Assembly: GCA_016742175.1 (NCBI GenBank)
Contig: JACVCH010000004.1
Coordinates: 186,001 to 250,000, forward strand
Length of the DNA: 64,000 nt
Reading direction: 5' to 3'
Source: Rhizobiaceae bacterium
GTDB lineage: Bacteria > Pseudomonadota > Alphaproteobacteria > Rhizobiales > Rhizobiaceae
Of the stretch, positions 44,102-53,070 are shown one piece after another. Made by a program: the position numbers and the translations under genes. How positions within the stretch are numbered: position 1 is the stretch's first letter; each line of letters begins with the position of its first letter. The notes under the pieces are model-generated. The model had not been told where the DNA came from, made no database searches, and worked only from the letters and a program-made list of their open reading frames with translations.

Positions 44102-44176
44102 ACTGTTCACCTGCCAGCGACTGGCAAAATGCCTGCCGGTTCCATACCCCTTCTTCAAATCGAAGGGATATGAACG

Positions 44177-45232
44177 ATGGAAATCGGCCTCTACACATTC
44201 GGCGATGTCGGCACCGACCCGGTGACCGGGAACATCGTCAGTCCGGCACAGCGCTTTGCCAATCTGATCGAGGAAATCGAACTCGCCGACCAGGTCGGGC
44301 TCGACCTCTTCGGCCTCGGCGAGCACCACCGGCCCGACTATGCCGTCTCGGCGCCCGCCGTCGCGCTCGCCGCCGCCGCGCCGCGTACCAAGAATATCAA
44401 GCTGTCGAGCGCGGTTTCGGTGCTGTCCTCCGACGATCCGATCCGCGTCTTCCAGCAGTTCTCCACGCTCGACAACATCTCGAACGGGCGCGCCGAGATC
44501 ATGGCCGGGCGCGGCTCGTTCATCGAATCCTTCCCGCTCTTCGGCTACGACCTCGCCGACTACGACACGCTCTTCGCCGAAAAGCTCGAAATGCTGATGA
44601 AGCTGAACGAGGGCGAGATCTTTTCCTGGGAAGGCGGCAAGCACACGCCGCGGGTCAGCGAGCGCGGCGTCTATCCGCGGCCGGTCAACGGCAAATTGCC
44701 GATCTGGCTCGCCGTCGGCGGCACGCCGCAATCGGTCGGCCGCGCGGCGATGCTCGGCCTGCCGCTCGCCCTCGCCATCATCGGCGGCGAGCCGGCGCGC
44801 TTTGCGCCGTTCTTCAAGCTCTATCGCGAAGCGGCGGAAAAGTTCGGCCGCGATCCGAAGACGTTGAAGACCTCGATCAACGTCCACGGTTTCGTCGCCG
44901 ACACGCGCAAAGACGCCATCGACACCTTCTACCCGGCGCAGGCCGAGGTGATGAACCGGATCGGCCGCGAGCGCGGCTGGCCGCCGACGAGCCGCGCGCA
45001 GTTCGAAGCCGCCGCCGGCCCACGCGGGGCGCAGTTCGTCGGCGACGCCTCGGAACTGACCGACAAGATCCTCGCGCATTACGAAATCTTCGGCTTCGAC
45101 CGCTTCGTCATCCAGATGGCCATCGGCGTGATGGATCACTCGAAGCTTTTGAAGGCGATCGAGATTTTAGGAACGCGGGTGGCGCCGGAGGTGAAGAAGG
45201 CGGTCGGGGCGGGGGAGAGGGTGTTGGCTTGA
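44177..45232 (+). CDS. LLM-class flavin-dependent oxidoreductase
   Basis: A 351-residue bacterial-luciferase-like TIM-barrel protein. ELADQVGLDLFGLGEHHRPDYAVSAPAV (about 36-63) and SVLSSDDPIRVFQQFSTLDNISNGRAEIMAGRGSF (about 82-116) are characteristic. The cofactor would be FMN or F420-like, and the substrate is unknown. ATG 44177 starts 75 bases after rmuC. A mosaic inverted repeat follows its end. Confidence 0.9.
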   Translation: MEIGLYTFGDVGTDPVTGNIVSPAQRFANLIEEIELADQVGLDLFGLGEHHRPDYAVSAPAVALAAAAPRTKNIKLSSAVSVLSSDDPIRVFQQFSTLDNISNGRAEIMAGRGSFIESFPLFGYDLADYDTLFAEKLEMLMKLNEGEIFSWEGGKHTPRVSERGVYPRPVNGKLPIWLAVGGTPQSVGRAAMLGLPLALAIIGGEPARFAPFFKLYREAAEKFGRDPKTLKTSINVHGFVADTRKDAIDTFYPAQAEVMNRIGRERGWPPTSRAQFEAAAGPRGAQFVGDASELTDKILAHYEIFGFDRFVIQMAIGVMDHSKLLKAIEILGTRVAPEVKKAVGAGERVLA

Positions 45233-45261
45233 CTGAAGGAGTGACGTCAGCGCTTTACGGC

Positions 45262-45375
45262 GCCCCCCTCTGGCCTGCCGGCCATCTCCCCCGCATGGGG
45301 GGGAGATCACGCACGGCGATGACGAGACTAATCTCCCCCCTCGCGGGGGAGATGCCCGGCAGGGCAGAGGGGGGC
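45262..45375. repeat. Mosaic inverted repeat with two inner hairpins
   Basis: Two 31-base arms (45262-45292 and 45345-45375) are inverted repeats with only two mismatches. Within them lie two smaller hairpins, 45284-45307 and 45331-45353, each with ATCTCCCCC paired to GGGGGAGAT, so the whole can fold as a cruciform with alternative pairing. It lies between the convergent ends of two genes. Similar C-rich intergenic palindromes are common in Phyllobacteriaceae-type genomes. No target duplication was seen at its edges. Confidence 0.85.
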
Positions 45376-45401
45376 AACGTCGAGCACCGACGATTCCGCC
45401 A

Positions 45402-46196
45402 TCACCCCTCGTCCGCCAACTCGTTCCAGGCATTCTGCTGCGCCAGCATCGAGCGCAGATACGCCACGTTCGCCTCCGCCTGCTCCGGCGACAGTTCGCG
45501 ACTGGCGATCGCCTCGGCATCGGCGAAGCGTCCCTGCAACCCGACCACCAGCGCCAAATTCTGCCGCACGCGGCTGTCTGCGCCGGGCTGGGTGACGGCG
45601 TTCTGGAGCTGGGCTTCGGCCTGCTTCAGGTCGCCCTCCAGAAGGTAGGACATGCCGAGGTTTGACAGCACGCTCGGGTCGTTCGGCTGCATCTCCAGAG
45701 CGCGGGCATAGAGCCGGCGCGCCTCTCCCGCCTGTCCGAGTTGGTCGAGGATCGCGCCTTCAGCCGACATCAGCTTCCAGTCGGGATATTCCGGCGTCTG
45801 CGCACGGCGGACGGCGTCGAGCGCGGGCTGGAGATCGCCGGCGGCGGCGAGCGCCTTGCCGTAGGCGGCCAGCACCTGGCGCTCCTTCGGATGGTCGATC
45901 GCCGCCTTGCGCATCACGGCCAGCGCCTGGTCGTTGCGCCCATCCATCTGCAGCACCGAGGCATATTGCATGGCGACGTTCATGTCGGACGGATTGCTCG
46001 TATAGGCGGTGCCGAGCTGGTCGGCCGTCGCGCGCAGTTCGGGCGCCGTCATCTGTGTCACCGCGCCTGTCGTGGTGCGGTCGACGGAGGCGGTCGTCAT
46101 GCGCTTGTTGCCGGCACAGCCGGCCAGCGCGAGCGTTGCCGCCAGCGCCAGGATCGTCGCCGTGGTCCTGACCCCCGTCTTCCGATCGATCGACAT
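45402..46196 (-). CDS. TPR lipoprotein, TadD-like
   Basis: A 264-residue lipoprotein with lipobox LALAGC near residue 27 and four or more tetratricopeptide repeats (about 60-250), among them QYASVLQMDGRNDQALAVMRKAA and SNLGMSYLLEGDLKQAEAQLQNAV. TadD lipoproteins serve Flp pilus assembly, but no other tad gene is in the window, so the name is by resemblance. ATG 46196 has GGAGGTGGGG upstream and is preferred over ATGs at 46214 and 46241. Confidence 0.85.
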   Translation of the reverse strand: MSIDRKTGVRTTATILALAATLALAGCAGNKRMTTASVDRTTTGAVTQMTAPELRATADQLGTAYTSNPSDMNVAMQYASVLQMDGRNDQALAVMRKAAIDHPKERQVLAAYGKALAAAGDLQPALDAVRRAQTPEYPDWKLMSAEGAILDQLGQAGEARRLYARALEMQPNDPSVLSNLGMSYLLEGDLKQAEAQLQNAVTQPGADSRVRQNLALVVGLQGRFADAEAIASRELSPEQAEANVAYLRSMLAQQNAWNELADEG

Positions 46197-46245
46197 CTTG
46201 CCCCACCTCCGCATCGACGTACCCGTTAATCTCCAGAGCAATATT

Positions 46246-46261
46246 CCGTTAACCCTAACGG
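46246..46261. promoter_or_regulatory. Short inverted repeat in the divergent promoter region
   Basis: CCGTTA and TAACGG flank a four-base spacer, between the divergent TadD-like and aminopeptidase genes. It is a possible operator; the match is short. Confidence 0.3.
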
Positions 46262-46311
46262 AGCGTTAAAAGGGACCGCATCTGCTTCGCGCCCGCCTTC
46301 CAGGAGACCCC

Positions 46312-47688
46312 ATGCCGATCGAGATCACGCAAACGCCGCTCGCCAAAGCCAAGCCCATCCATGTCGTCGCCAAGGGCGGGCTCGACGCCGCCGCGATCGA
46401 CGCGCGGGCCCGCGCATGGGCGAAGGCCAGCGGCTTTTCCGGTCAGTCCGGCAAGGTGCTCGCCTTCCCCGACGCCGACGGCGAACTTGCCGGGGCGCTG
46501 GTCGGCATCGGCGAGGATGACGGCGCGACGGCGGCGCTGGCGCTCGGCCGCCTCGCGCGCGACCTGCCATCCGGCGACTGGTCTTTCGCGCCGGGCGCGT
46601 TCAACGCGCATCTGGCCACGCTCGCGCTGGTGATCGGCGGCTACCGATTCGAGCGCTACTGGAAGGACAGCCCGCGCGACATCCGCCTGCAACTCAGCCC
46701 CGGCGTCGATCTTGCCCGCGTCACGCGCGAGGCCGACGGCATCATCCTCGCCCGCGACCTCATCAACACACCGACCAACGACATGGGACCGCCCGATCTC
46801 GAGGACGCCGCACGCAGGCTCGCCAAGGCGCACAAGGCGAAGATCGCCGTCATCGAGGGCGACGCGCTCCTGAAGCAGAACTTCCCGATGATCCACGCCG
46901 TCGGCCGCGCTTCCGATCAGGCGCCGCGCCTCATCGACTTCACCTGGGGGCAGAAGGACGCGCCGAAGGTAACGCTCGTCGGCAAGGGCGTCTGCTTCGA
47001 CACCGGCGGTCTCGACATCAAGCCGGCCAGCGGCATGCTCCTGATGAAGAAGGACATGGGCGGCGCCGCGAACGTGCTTGGGCTCGCCTCGATGGTCATG
47101 AGCGCCAATCTCAATTTGCGCCTGCGCGTGCTCATCCCGGCCGTCGAGAACGCCATTGCCGGCAACGCCTTCCGGCCGGGCGACGTTCTGACCAGCCGCA
47201 AGGGGCTGACCGTCGAGATCGGCAACACGGATGCCGAGGGCCGCCTGATCCTCGCCGATGCGCTGGCGCTTGCCGACGAGGAAAAGCCGGAACTCCTGAT
47301 CGACATGGCGACGCTGACGGGCGCCGCCCGCGTCGCGCTCGGCCCGGACCTGCCGCCCTTCTTCACCGACGACGAAACGCTCGCCGCCGATCTTTTCCGC
47401 GCGGGCGAGATGGTGGCGGACCCGGTCTGGCGCATGCCGCTCTGGAAGCCCTATGCGAAGAAGCTCTCCTCGCGCGTCGCCGACATGAACAACGTCACCA
47501 CCGACGGCTTCGCCGGCTCGGTCACGGCGGCGCTGTTCCTGCAAAAGTTCGTCGAGAATGCACGAAGCTGGGTGCATCTCGACATTTTCGGCTGGAACCC
47601 GGTCGAGAAGCCCCATGCGCCGATCGGCGGCGAGGCGCAGGCGATCCGTGCGCTGATGCATGTGCTTGAAACGCGGTACGGCAAATGA
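46312..47688 (+). CDS. Leucyl aminopeptidase family protein (M17)
   Basis: A 458-residue di-metal aminopeptidase, close to the PepB/LAP size. GKGVCFDTGGLDIKPASGMLLMKKDMGGA (about 223-251) supplies metal ligands, and the M17 signature NTDAEGRLILADAL is at about 304-317. ATLTGAARVALG (about 333-344) follows. It removes N-terminal residues in the cytoplasm. Its stop overlaps the start of the NlpC/P60 gene in ATGA, so the two are coupled. Confidence 0.94.
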   Translation: MPIEITQTPLAKAKPIHVVAKGGLDAAAIDARARAWAKASGFSGQSGKVLAFPDADGELAGALVGIGEDDGATAALALGRLARDLPSGDWSFAPGAFNAHLATLALVIGGYRFERYWKDSPRDIRLQLSPGVDLARVTREADGIILARDLINTPTNDMGPPDLEDAARRLAKAHKAKIAVIEGDALLKQNFPMIHAVGRASDQAPRLIDFTWGQKDAPKVTLVGKGVCFDTGGLDIKPASGMLLMKKDMGGAANVLGLASMVMSANLNLRLRVLIPAVENAIAGNAFRPGDVLTSRKGLTVEIGNTDAEGRLILADALALADEEKPELLIDMATLTGAARVALGPDLPPFFTDDETLAADLFRAGEMVADPVWRMPLWKPYAKKLSSRVADMNNVTTDGFAGSVTAALFLQKFVENARSWVHLDIFGWNPVEKPHAPIGGEAQAIRALMHVLETRYGK

Positions 47689-48542
47689 CCACGCTCGACC
47701 GCCGCCTCCACGCCTTCCGGCCCGACATTGCAGCGGAAAGTCTGCGCGGCCGGGTCGAGGCCGGCCAGTTCGTCGAAGGACGACCCGCGCGGATTGTCGC
47801 GCCGGTCGTCGACCTGCGCCCGGCCCCGCGCGCCGACAGCGGCATTGACACGCAATTGCTCCACGGCGCGACCGTCCGCGTGTTCGACGAGCGCGAAGGC
47901 TGGGCATGGCTCCAGGCCGAGGCCGACGGCTATGTCGGCTATGCGCCGGCATCCGCGCTGGGCACGGTCGAGGAGGCGACACATGTCGTCGTCGTCCAGC
48001 GCAGTTTCGTCTATCGCGGCGCGGATTTGCGCTTTCCGATGACCACGGCCCATTCGATGGGTGCGGCGGTGCGCATCGTCGGCGAAGCCGAGACGCGCGG
48101 CACGCGCTATGCGCTGTTGGAGACCGGCGAGGCGATGATCCACGATCATTTGCGCCCGGTCGGTCATCTTGAGCCGGACTACGTCACAGTCGCCGAGCGC
48201 TTCGAGCACACGCCCTATCTGTGGGGCGGCGTCTCGGGCTTCGGCATCGATTGTTCTGGCTTGGTGCAGCTTGCGATGCGGATGGCCGGCATATCAGTGC
48301 TGCGCGACACCGACATGCAGGCGGCGAGCATCGGCAGCGCGCTCGACATCGGCGACGACCTCGCCGGCCTGCGACGGGGCGACCTCGTCTTCTGGAAAGG
48401 TCATGTCGCGATCATGCTCGACGCCGCTTCCATGATCCATGCCAGCGGGCACACAATGTGCGTTACCCGCGAGCCGCTGGCCGACGCGGTATCGCGTATC
48501 GGCCATCTTTACGGCGGGCCGACGGGGTTTCGTCGGCCCTGA
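47685..48542 (+). CDS. NlpC/P60 family peptidase with SH3 domains
   Basis: A 285-residue cysteine peptidase. Two bacterial SH3-like segments (about 35-95 and 100-160) precede the NlpC/P60 domain (about 165-285). The catalytic Cys is in GFGIDCSGLVQLAM (about 186-199), His in GHVAIML (about 239-245), and a third polar His in ASGHTM. Such enzymes cut gamma-D-Glu-diaminopimelate links. No signal peptide is visible, so it may act on recycled muropeptides in the cytoplasm, together with the coupled aminopeptidase. Confidence 0.91.
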   Translation: MTTLDRRLHAFRPDIAAESLRGRVEAGQFVEGRPARIVAPVVDLRPAPRADSGIDTQLLHGATVRVFDEREGWAWLQAEADGYVGYAPASALGTVEEATHVVVVQRSFVYRGADLRFPMTTAHSMGAAVRIVGEAETRGTRYALLETGEAMIHDHLRPVGHLEPDYVTVAERFEHTPYLWGGVSGFGIDCSGLVQLAMRMAGISVLRDTDMQAASIGSALDIGDDLAGLRRGDLVFWKGHVAIMLDAASMIHASGHTMCVTREPLADAVSRIGHLYGGPTGFRRP

Positions 48543-49493
48543 TCAGTATCCGGCCTTGCGGTCCACCAGATGCTGCAGCGGCTCGCCGCGCTCGAAGCGG
48601 TCCATCTGCTCCACCATCAACGGCACGAGGTGGCGGGCGTCGGAGGTGGCGGCGGCGTGGGGCGTGACGAAAACGCGTGGATGGGTCCAGAGCGGGCTCG
48701 CCGGCGCCAGCGGCTCGGCCTCGAAGACGTCGAGGCTTGTCTCCTTCAACGTGCCGTCGTCCAGCGCGCGCAAAATGTCCGCTTCCTTCTGCAGCTTGCC
48801 GCGGCCGGCATTAATCAGGCACGCGCCGCCCAGCCCATTGTCGCGACGCAGTTTCGACAGGAGCTCGTAGTCGACGATCCCCTCGGTCGCCGGCGTGTGC
48901 GGCAGCAGCACGACGAGGATGTCCGTCGCGTTGAGGAACGGCGTCAGCCCCGCCTCGCCGCTGAACGTCTCGACGCCTTCGACCGTCCTTGCCGTCCGCG
49001 TCCAGCCCTTCACGTCAAAGCCGACCGCCGTCAACGCCTTCGCCGCCGCCTGCCCCAGTTCGCCGAGACCGAGGATGCCGACCGAGACGTCCGGCGATGC
49101 CGGCTGCGTGATCTCGCGCCAGCTCTTCTTCGCCTGTTCGGCGCGGTAGAACATGCCCTGGCGCTGGTGGTCCAGCACGCGCCAGACGACATAGTCGACC
49201 ATGTGCTGGGTCAGGTTTCCCGCCACCACGCGCACGATGGGCACGTCGGGCAGGTTCGGGTCGGCGAAGATGTGATCGACGCCGGCGCCGATCGAGAAGA
49301 TCGCCTTCAGATTCGGCAGCGCGGCGAGAATTCCGGGCTGGTGCTTCCAGACCACCGCATAGTCGATCGAGGGGTCGCTTGCGCCTTGCGGCTCCGTCAC
49401 CACCTCGCGCTCAGCCGAAAGCAGCTCATGCCACTTCTTCGGGTTGAAGCCCTGGACGGACAGAAGAATGCGGCCCGCGCGATGGTCGGTCAT
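48543..49493 (-). CDS. D-2-hydroxyacid dehydrogenase (glyoxylate/hydroxypyruvate reductase A-like)
   Basis: A 316-residue NAD(P)-dependent dehydrogenase. The nucleotide loop VGILGLGELGQAAAKAL (about 139-155) is GhrA-like. The catalytic residues are Arg in NAGRGKLQ (about 229), Glu in DVFEAEPL (about 257) and His in TPHAAATSD (about 276). It would reduce glyoxylate or hydroxypyruvate. Its stop abuts the NlpC/P60 stop on the other strand. Confidence 0.92.
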   Translation of the reverse strand: MTDHRAGRILLSVQGFNPKKWHELLSAEREVVTEPQGASDPSIDYAVVWKHQPGILAALPNLKAIFSIGAGVDHIFADPNLPDVPIVRVVAGNLTQHMVDYVVWRVLDHQRQGMFYRAEQAKKSWREITQPASPDVSVGILGLGELGQAAAKALTAVGFDVKGWTRTARTVEGVETFSGEAGLTPFLNATDILVVLLPHTPATEGIVDYELLSKLRRDNGLGGACLINAGRGKLQKEADILRALDDGTLKETSLDVFEAEPLAPASPLWTHPRVFVTPHAAATSDARHLVPLMVEQMDRFERGEPLQHLVDRKAGY

Positions 49494-49516
49494 GGTCGGC
49501 TCCCTCGTCTCTTGTT

Positions 49517-51145
49517 CTATTCGCTGACGACGCCGGCGGGCGCGGTCGCGATGTCGAAGGCGGCGGCGATCAGCGCCTTCGTGTAGTCGGTCTGCGGGTT
49601 CTCGAAGATCTGCCGGCTGGTACCGTATTCGACGACCTTGCCGTTGCGCATCACGATCACCTCGTTCGCCAGCGCGCGCACGACCTTCAAATCGTGGCTG
49701 ATGAAGAGATAGGCGAGCTGGTGCTTTTTCTGCAGGTCACGCAACAGGTCGACGACCTGCGCCTGCACGCTCATGTCGAGCGCCGAGGTCGGCTCGTCCA
49801 GCATGACGAAGCGCGGATTGAGCACCATGGCGCGCGCGATCGCAATACGCTGGCGCTGGCCGCCGGAAAACTCGTGCGGGTAGCGGAAGCGCGTTGCGGG
49901 ATCGAGCCCGACTTCCTTCAGGACGTCCACGACCAGAACGTCGCGCGCGTCGGCGTCGAGCTTCGGCTGATGGATGCGCAGCCCTTCCTCGATGATCTCC
50001 GAGACCGACATGCGCGGCGAGAGCGAGCCGAACGGGTCCTGGAAAACGATCTGCATTTCGCGCCGCAGGGGCTTCATCTCGCGGAAGGAAAAATCGTCGA
50101 TCGCCTTGTCGCCGAGCATGATCCGTCCCTCGGACGAGATCATGCGCGAGAGCGCCAGCCCCAGCGTGGTCTTGCCCGAGCCCGATTCGCCGACGACGCC
50201 CAGCGTCTGGCCGGCGCGCACCGTCACGTCGATGCCGTCGACGGCCTTCACATGATCGACCGTCTTGCGGAAGAATCCTTCCTTGATCGGGAACCAGACC
50301 TTGATGTCGTCGCCCTTCATGACGATCGGCGCCGCATCGTTTGCCGCCGGCGGCTCGCCCTTGGGCTCGGCTGCCAGCAGGTGGCGCGTGTATTCGTGCT
50401 TCGGGTTGGCGAAGACCTCGGCCGTCGGCCCTTCCTCGACGATCTTGCCCTTCGTCATCACGCAGACGCGGTCGGCGATGCGGCGCACGATGCCGAGATC
50501 GTGCGTGATGAAGAGCATCGACATCTTGTTGTGGGTCTTCAGTTCGCCGAGGAGTTCGAGAATTTGCGCCTGAACGGTCACGTCGAGCGCCGTGGTCGGC
50601 TCGTCGGCGATCAGGAGCTTCGGCTCGTTGGCGAGCGCCATCGCGATCATCACGCGCTGGCGCTGGCCGCCGGAAAGCTGGTGCGGATAGGCGCCGAGCC
50701 GCTTTTCGGGCTCGCGGATGCCGACCTCGTGCAAGAGTTCAAGCGTGCGCGCCTTCGACTGCTTCTCGTTCATGCCGCGATGCAGCTTCAGGATTTCGCC
50801 GATCTGCCGCTCGATCGTGTGCAGCGGATTGAGCGAGGTCATCGGCTCCTGGAAGATCATCGTGATGTCGTTGCCGCGCACGCGCATCAGCGCCTTTTCG
50901 TCGAGCGCCAGCAGGTCCTTGCCCTCGAACAGCACCTGACCCGATGGATGGCTCGCCGCCGGATAGGGCAGGAGCTTCAGGACGGAAAGTGCGGAGACCG
51001 ACTTGCCGGAACCCGATTCGCCGACGAGCGCGACCGTTTCGCCCGGCGCGATGTCGAACGACACGCGATCGACGGCAACCTGCTCACGCCCGCCCTGGGC
51101 GAAGGCGACGGAGAGATCGCGGACGGAAAGGAGGGGAGTGTTCAT
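49517..51145 (-). CDS. yejF: Oligopeptide/microcin C ABC importer ATPase YejF
   Basis: A 542-residue protein with two complete ABC ATPase domains (about 5-260 and 285-535), as in YejF. Walker A loops [12 protein letters not shown] (about 42) and [12 protein letters not shown] (about 321), signatures [15 protein letters not shown] and [15 protein letters not shown], and both Walker B motifs are intact. It powers YejB/YejE. The ATG at 51145 overlaps the PIN toxin stop by four bases, so its translation is tied to the toxin-antitoxin pair that lies between it and yejE. Confidence 0.94.
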   Translation of the reverse strand: MNTPLLSVRDLSVAFAQGGREQVAVDRVSFDIAPGETVALVGESGSGKSVSALSVLKLLPYPAASHPSGQVLFEGKDLLALDEKALMRVRGNDITMIFQEPMTSLNPLHTIERQIGEILKLHRGMNEKQSKARTLELLHEVGIREPEKRLGAYPHQLSGGQRQRVMIAMALANEPKLLIADEPTTALDVTVQAQILELLGELKTHNKMSMLFITHDLGIVRRIADRVCVMTKGKIVEEGPTAEVFANPKHEYTRHLLAAEPKGEPPAANDAAPIVMKGDDIKVWFPIKEGFFRKTVDHVKAVDGIDVTVRAGQTLGVVGESGSGKTTLGLALSRMISSEGRIMLGDKAIDDFSFREMKPLRREMQIVFQDPFGSLSPRMSVSEIIEEGLRIHQPKLDADARDVLVVDVLKEVGLDPATRFRYPHEFSGGQRQRIAIARAMVLNPRFVMLDEPTSALDMSVQAQVVDLLRDLQKKHQLAYLFISHDLKVVRALANEVIVMRNGKVVEYGTSRQIFENPQTDYTKALIAAAFDIATAPAGVVSE

Positions 51146-51639
51146 GATCGTTCGCCACGAATTCTGGTCACGGTATCGAGATCAAGCGGAAGCACGGCGA
51201 GCCTTGCTGGGCCTCGCTCGGAGCCCCAGCGCTTATGGTACAGATTGATCTCGCTCGGAAGACGTCTGTCGCCGCTCATGAAATGGGTGCAGCCCAGTCC
51301 GATCGCGGTCGAAATGTGGATCGCGTCGGGCAGCTTGATCGCTCGGTATTGCTGCCTCACAACCGCGGCATACCAAAGGACGCCCCGGTCCACCGGCCGG
51401 ACTTCCAACCAGGCCCCGGAGTTGATCCAGTTGTCGTAGAGCTGGATAAGGCCGTCGTTCTCGTCTCGATATGGCTCCACGAGGAGTTCGGCAATGCTCA
51501 ACTCGCTGGTGCACAGGAATGCCTGTTCAGTCCGTTGCGCACCGACGAGCCCATACAATTCTAAAGAAAGATCGTCCGCACCTTCTGCCATTGCGATGAA
51601 CACGTTGGTGTCGAGGCAGAGACGTTCGATTGACGCCAT
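51142..51639 (-). CDS. PIN-domain toxin (VapC-like)
   Basis: A 165-residue PIN-domain protein, probably a metal-dependent RNase. The acidic active-site residues are in RLCLDTNVFIAMAEG (Asp near 9), SELSIAELLVEP (Glu near 50), LPDAIHISTA (Asp near 113) and FMSGDRRL (Asp near 131). ATG 51639 shares its A with the upstream antitoxin stop (TGATG). Its own stop overlaps the yejF start. It is transcribed with the yej operon. Confidence 0.87.
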   Translation of the reverse strand: MASIERLCLDTNVFIAMAEGADDLSLELYGLVGAQRTEQAFLCTSELSIAELLVEPYRDENDGLIQLYDNWINSGAWLEVRPVDRGVLWYAAVVRQQYRAIKLPDAIHISTAIGLGCTHFMSGDRRLPSEINLYHKRWGSERGPARLAVLPLDLDTVTRIRGERS

Positions 51640-51872
51640 CAATCGTCCCACTCGTCACGCAACTCACGTATCCGAGCCACAGCTTCCTCGACCGTCACCT
51701 TGCGCTTCAAGGACTTGCGGACCTCCAATAACTGTTCGCGCAATTCCTCTCGAGTGAACGGCTTGCGTTCCTCCTCCACCGTGACGGTGACCGACGCGCC
51801 GGGCTCAAGCCCTTCGCGCAGTTCTTCCGGCAGCTTCGACACCGGATAATGCTCGCGGACGATCCTGTTCAT
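51639..51872 (-). CDS. Antitoxin of the PIN toxin
   Basis: A 77-residue protein directly before the PIN gene. It begins MNRIVREHYPVSKLPEELRE, compatible with a short DNA-binding or AbrB-like N-terminus, then GASVTVTVEEE, then a long charged helix (about 38-77) that would wrap the toxin. ATG 51872 has GGAGG six bases upstream and is preferred over a start 12 codons earlier. Only 46 bases separate it from the yejE stop. Family assignment comes mostly from position and size. Confidence 0.78.
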   Translation of the reverse strand: MNRIVREHYPVSKLPEELREGLEPGASVTVTVEEERKPFTREELREQLLEVRKSLKRKVTVEEAVARIRELRDEWDD

Positions 51873-51918
51873 GGGTGCCTCCGGGGCGACATGGTGTGCG
51901 CATGACATACCACAGCGC

Positions 51919-53070
51919 TCACCGGAACGTCTTGCGCGGATCGAAGGCGTCGCGGACGGCTTCGCCGATGAAGATCAGCAGCGACAGCATCACCGACAGC
52001 GACAGGAACCCGACGATGCCGAGCCAGGGTGCGTTCAGATTGCGCTGGCCCTGGCGGAGGAGTTCGCCGAGCGAGGCGGAGCCGGGGGGCAGGCCGAAGC
52101 CGAGGAAGTCGAGCGAGGTCAGCGTGGTGATCGAACCGTTGAGGATGAAGGGCAGGAAGGTCAGCGTCGCGACCATGGCGTTCGGCAGGAGGTGGCGGAA
52201 CATGATCGTCGCATTGCCGACGCCGAGCGCCCGCGCCGCGTTCACATATTCGAAGTTGCGCGCCCTCAGGAATTCGGCGCGCACCACGCCCACGAACGCC
52301 ACCCATGAGAAGAGCAGCATGATGCCGAGCAGGATGAAGAAGCCCGGCGGCAGGATCGCGGCGATGATGAGGATCAGATAGAGGACCGGGATCGACGACC
52401 AGATCTCGATCACGCGCTGGAAGATCAGGTCCGTCCAGCCGCCGAAATAGCCCTGCACCGCACCCGCCGTGACGCCGATGATCGCCGAGGCGGCCGTCAG
52501 GACGAGGCCGAACAGGACCGAGATGCGAAAGCCGTAGATGACGCGCGCGGCGACGTCGCGGGCTTGGTCGTCGGTGCCGAGCCAGTTGAAATTGCCGAGC
52601 GTGCAGTTCGGATCGTCCGCGCCCTCGAAATAGCGCTGGCAGCGCGTTTCGCGGTCGTAGAGCCAGGACGGCTTGGCGGGCGCAGCCTCGGGAATCTCGT
52701 TGTTCACCGTGCGGTAGGAATAGCGGATGGGCGGCCAGATCATCCAGCCATTCGCCTCGATTTCCTCCTGGATGATCGGGTCGCGATAATCCGTCACCGC
52801 GAGGAACCCGCCGAATTTTTCCTCCGGATAGTCGACGATCGTCGGGAAGAGGATTTCGCCGTTGTAGGAGGCGAGGACCGGCTTGTCGTTCGCGATGAAC
52901 TCGGCAAACAGCGACAGGACGAACAGGATGAGGAAGATCCAGAGCGACCAGTAGCCGCGCCGGTTCGCCTTGAAGTTCTGCCAGCGGCGCTGGTTGAGCG
53001 GCGAGAGCCATGGCCGCGCGACCTTCTCGCGCACTTCCTCGACCTGCGCCTTGGCGAGCATGTCGGACAT
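51919..53070 (-). CDS. yejE: Oligopeptide/microcin C ABC importer permease YejE
   Basis: A 383-residue inner-membrane permease. N-terminal NQRRWQNFKANRRGYWSLWIFL leads to TM1. A long periplasmic loop (about 65-185) holds the YejE-specific CQRYFEGADDPNC. The other five TM helices and the EAA loop ARALGVGNATIMFRHLLPNAM follow. ATG 53070 shares its A with the yejB stop. It forms the channel with YejB. Confidence 0.93.
   Translation of the reverse strand: MSDMLAKAQVEEVREKVARPWLSPLNQRRWQNFKANRRGYWSLWIFLILFVLSLFAEFIANDKPVLASYNGEILFPTIVDYPEEKFGGFLAVTDYRDPIIQEEIEANGWMIWPPIRYSYRTVNNEIPEAAPAKPSWLYDRETRCQRYFEGADDPNCTLGNFNWLGTDDQARDVAARVIYGFRISVLFGLVLTAASAIIGVTAGAVQGYFGGWTDLIFQRVIEIWSSIPVLYLILIIAAILPPGFFILLGIMLLFSWVAFVGVVRAEFLRARNFEYVNAARALGVGNATIMFRHLLPNAMVATLTFLPFILNGSITTLTSLDFLGFGLPPGSASLGELLRQGQRNLNAPWLGIVGFLSLSVMLSLLIFIGEAVRDAFDPRKTFR

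Noticed and set aside
45262-45375. Insertion sequence remnant or CRISPR unit
   Set aside because: No transposase remnant, no regular spacer pattern and no target duplication; it is a single structured repeat.
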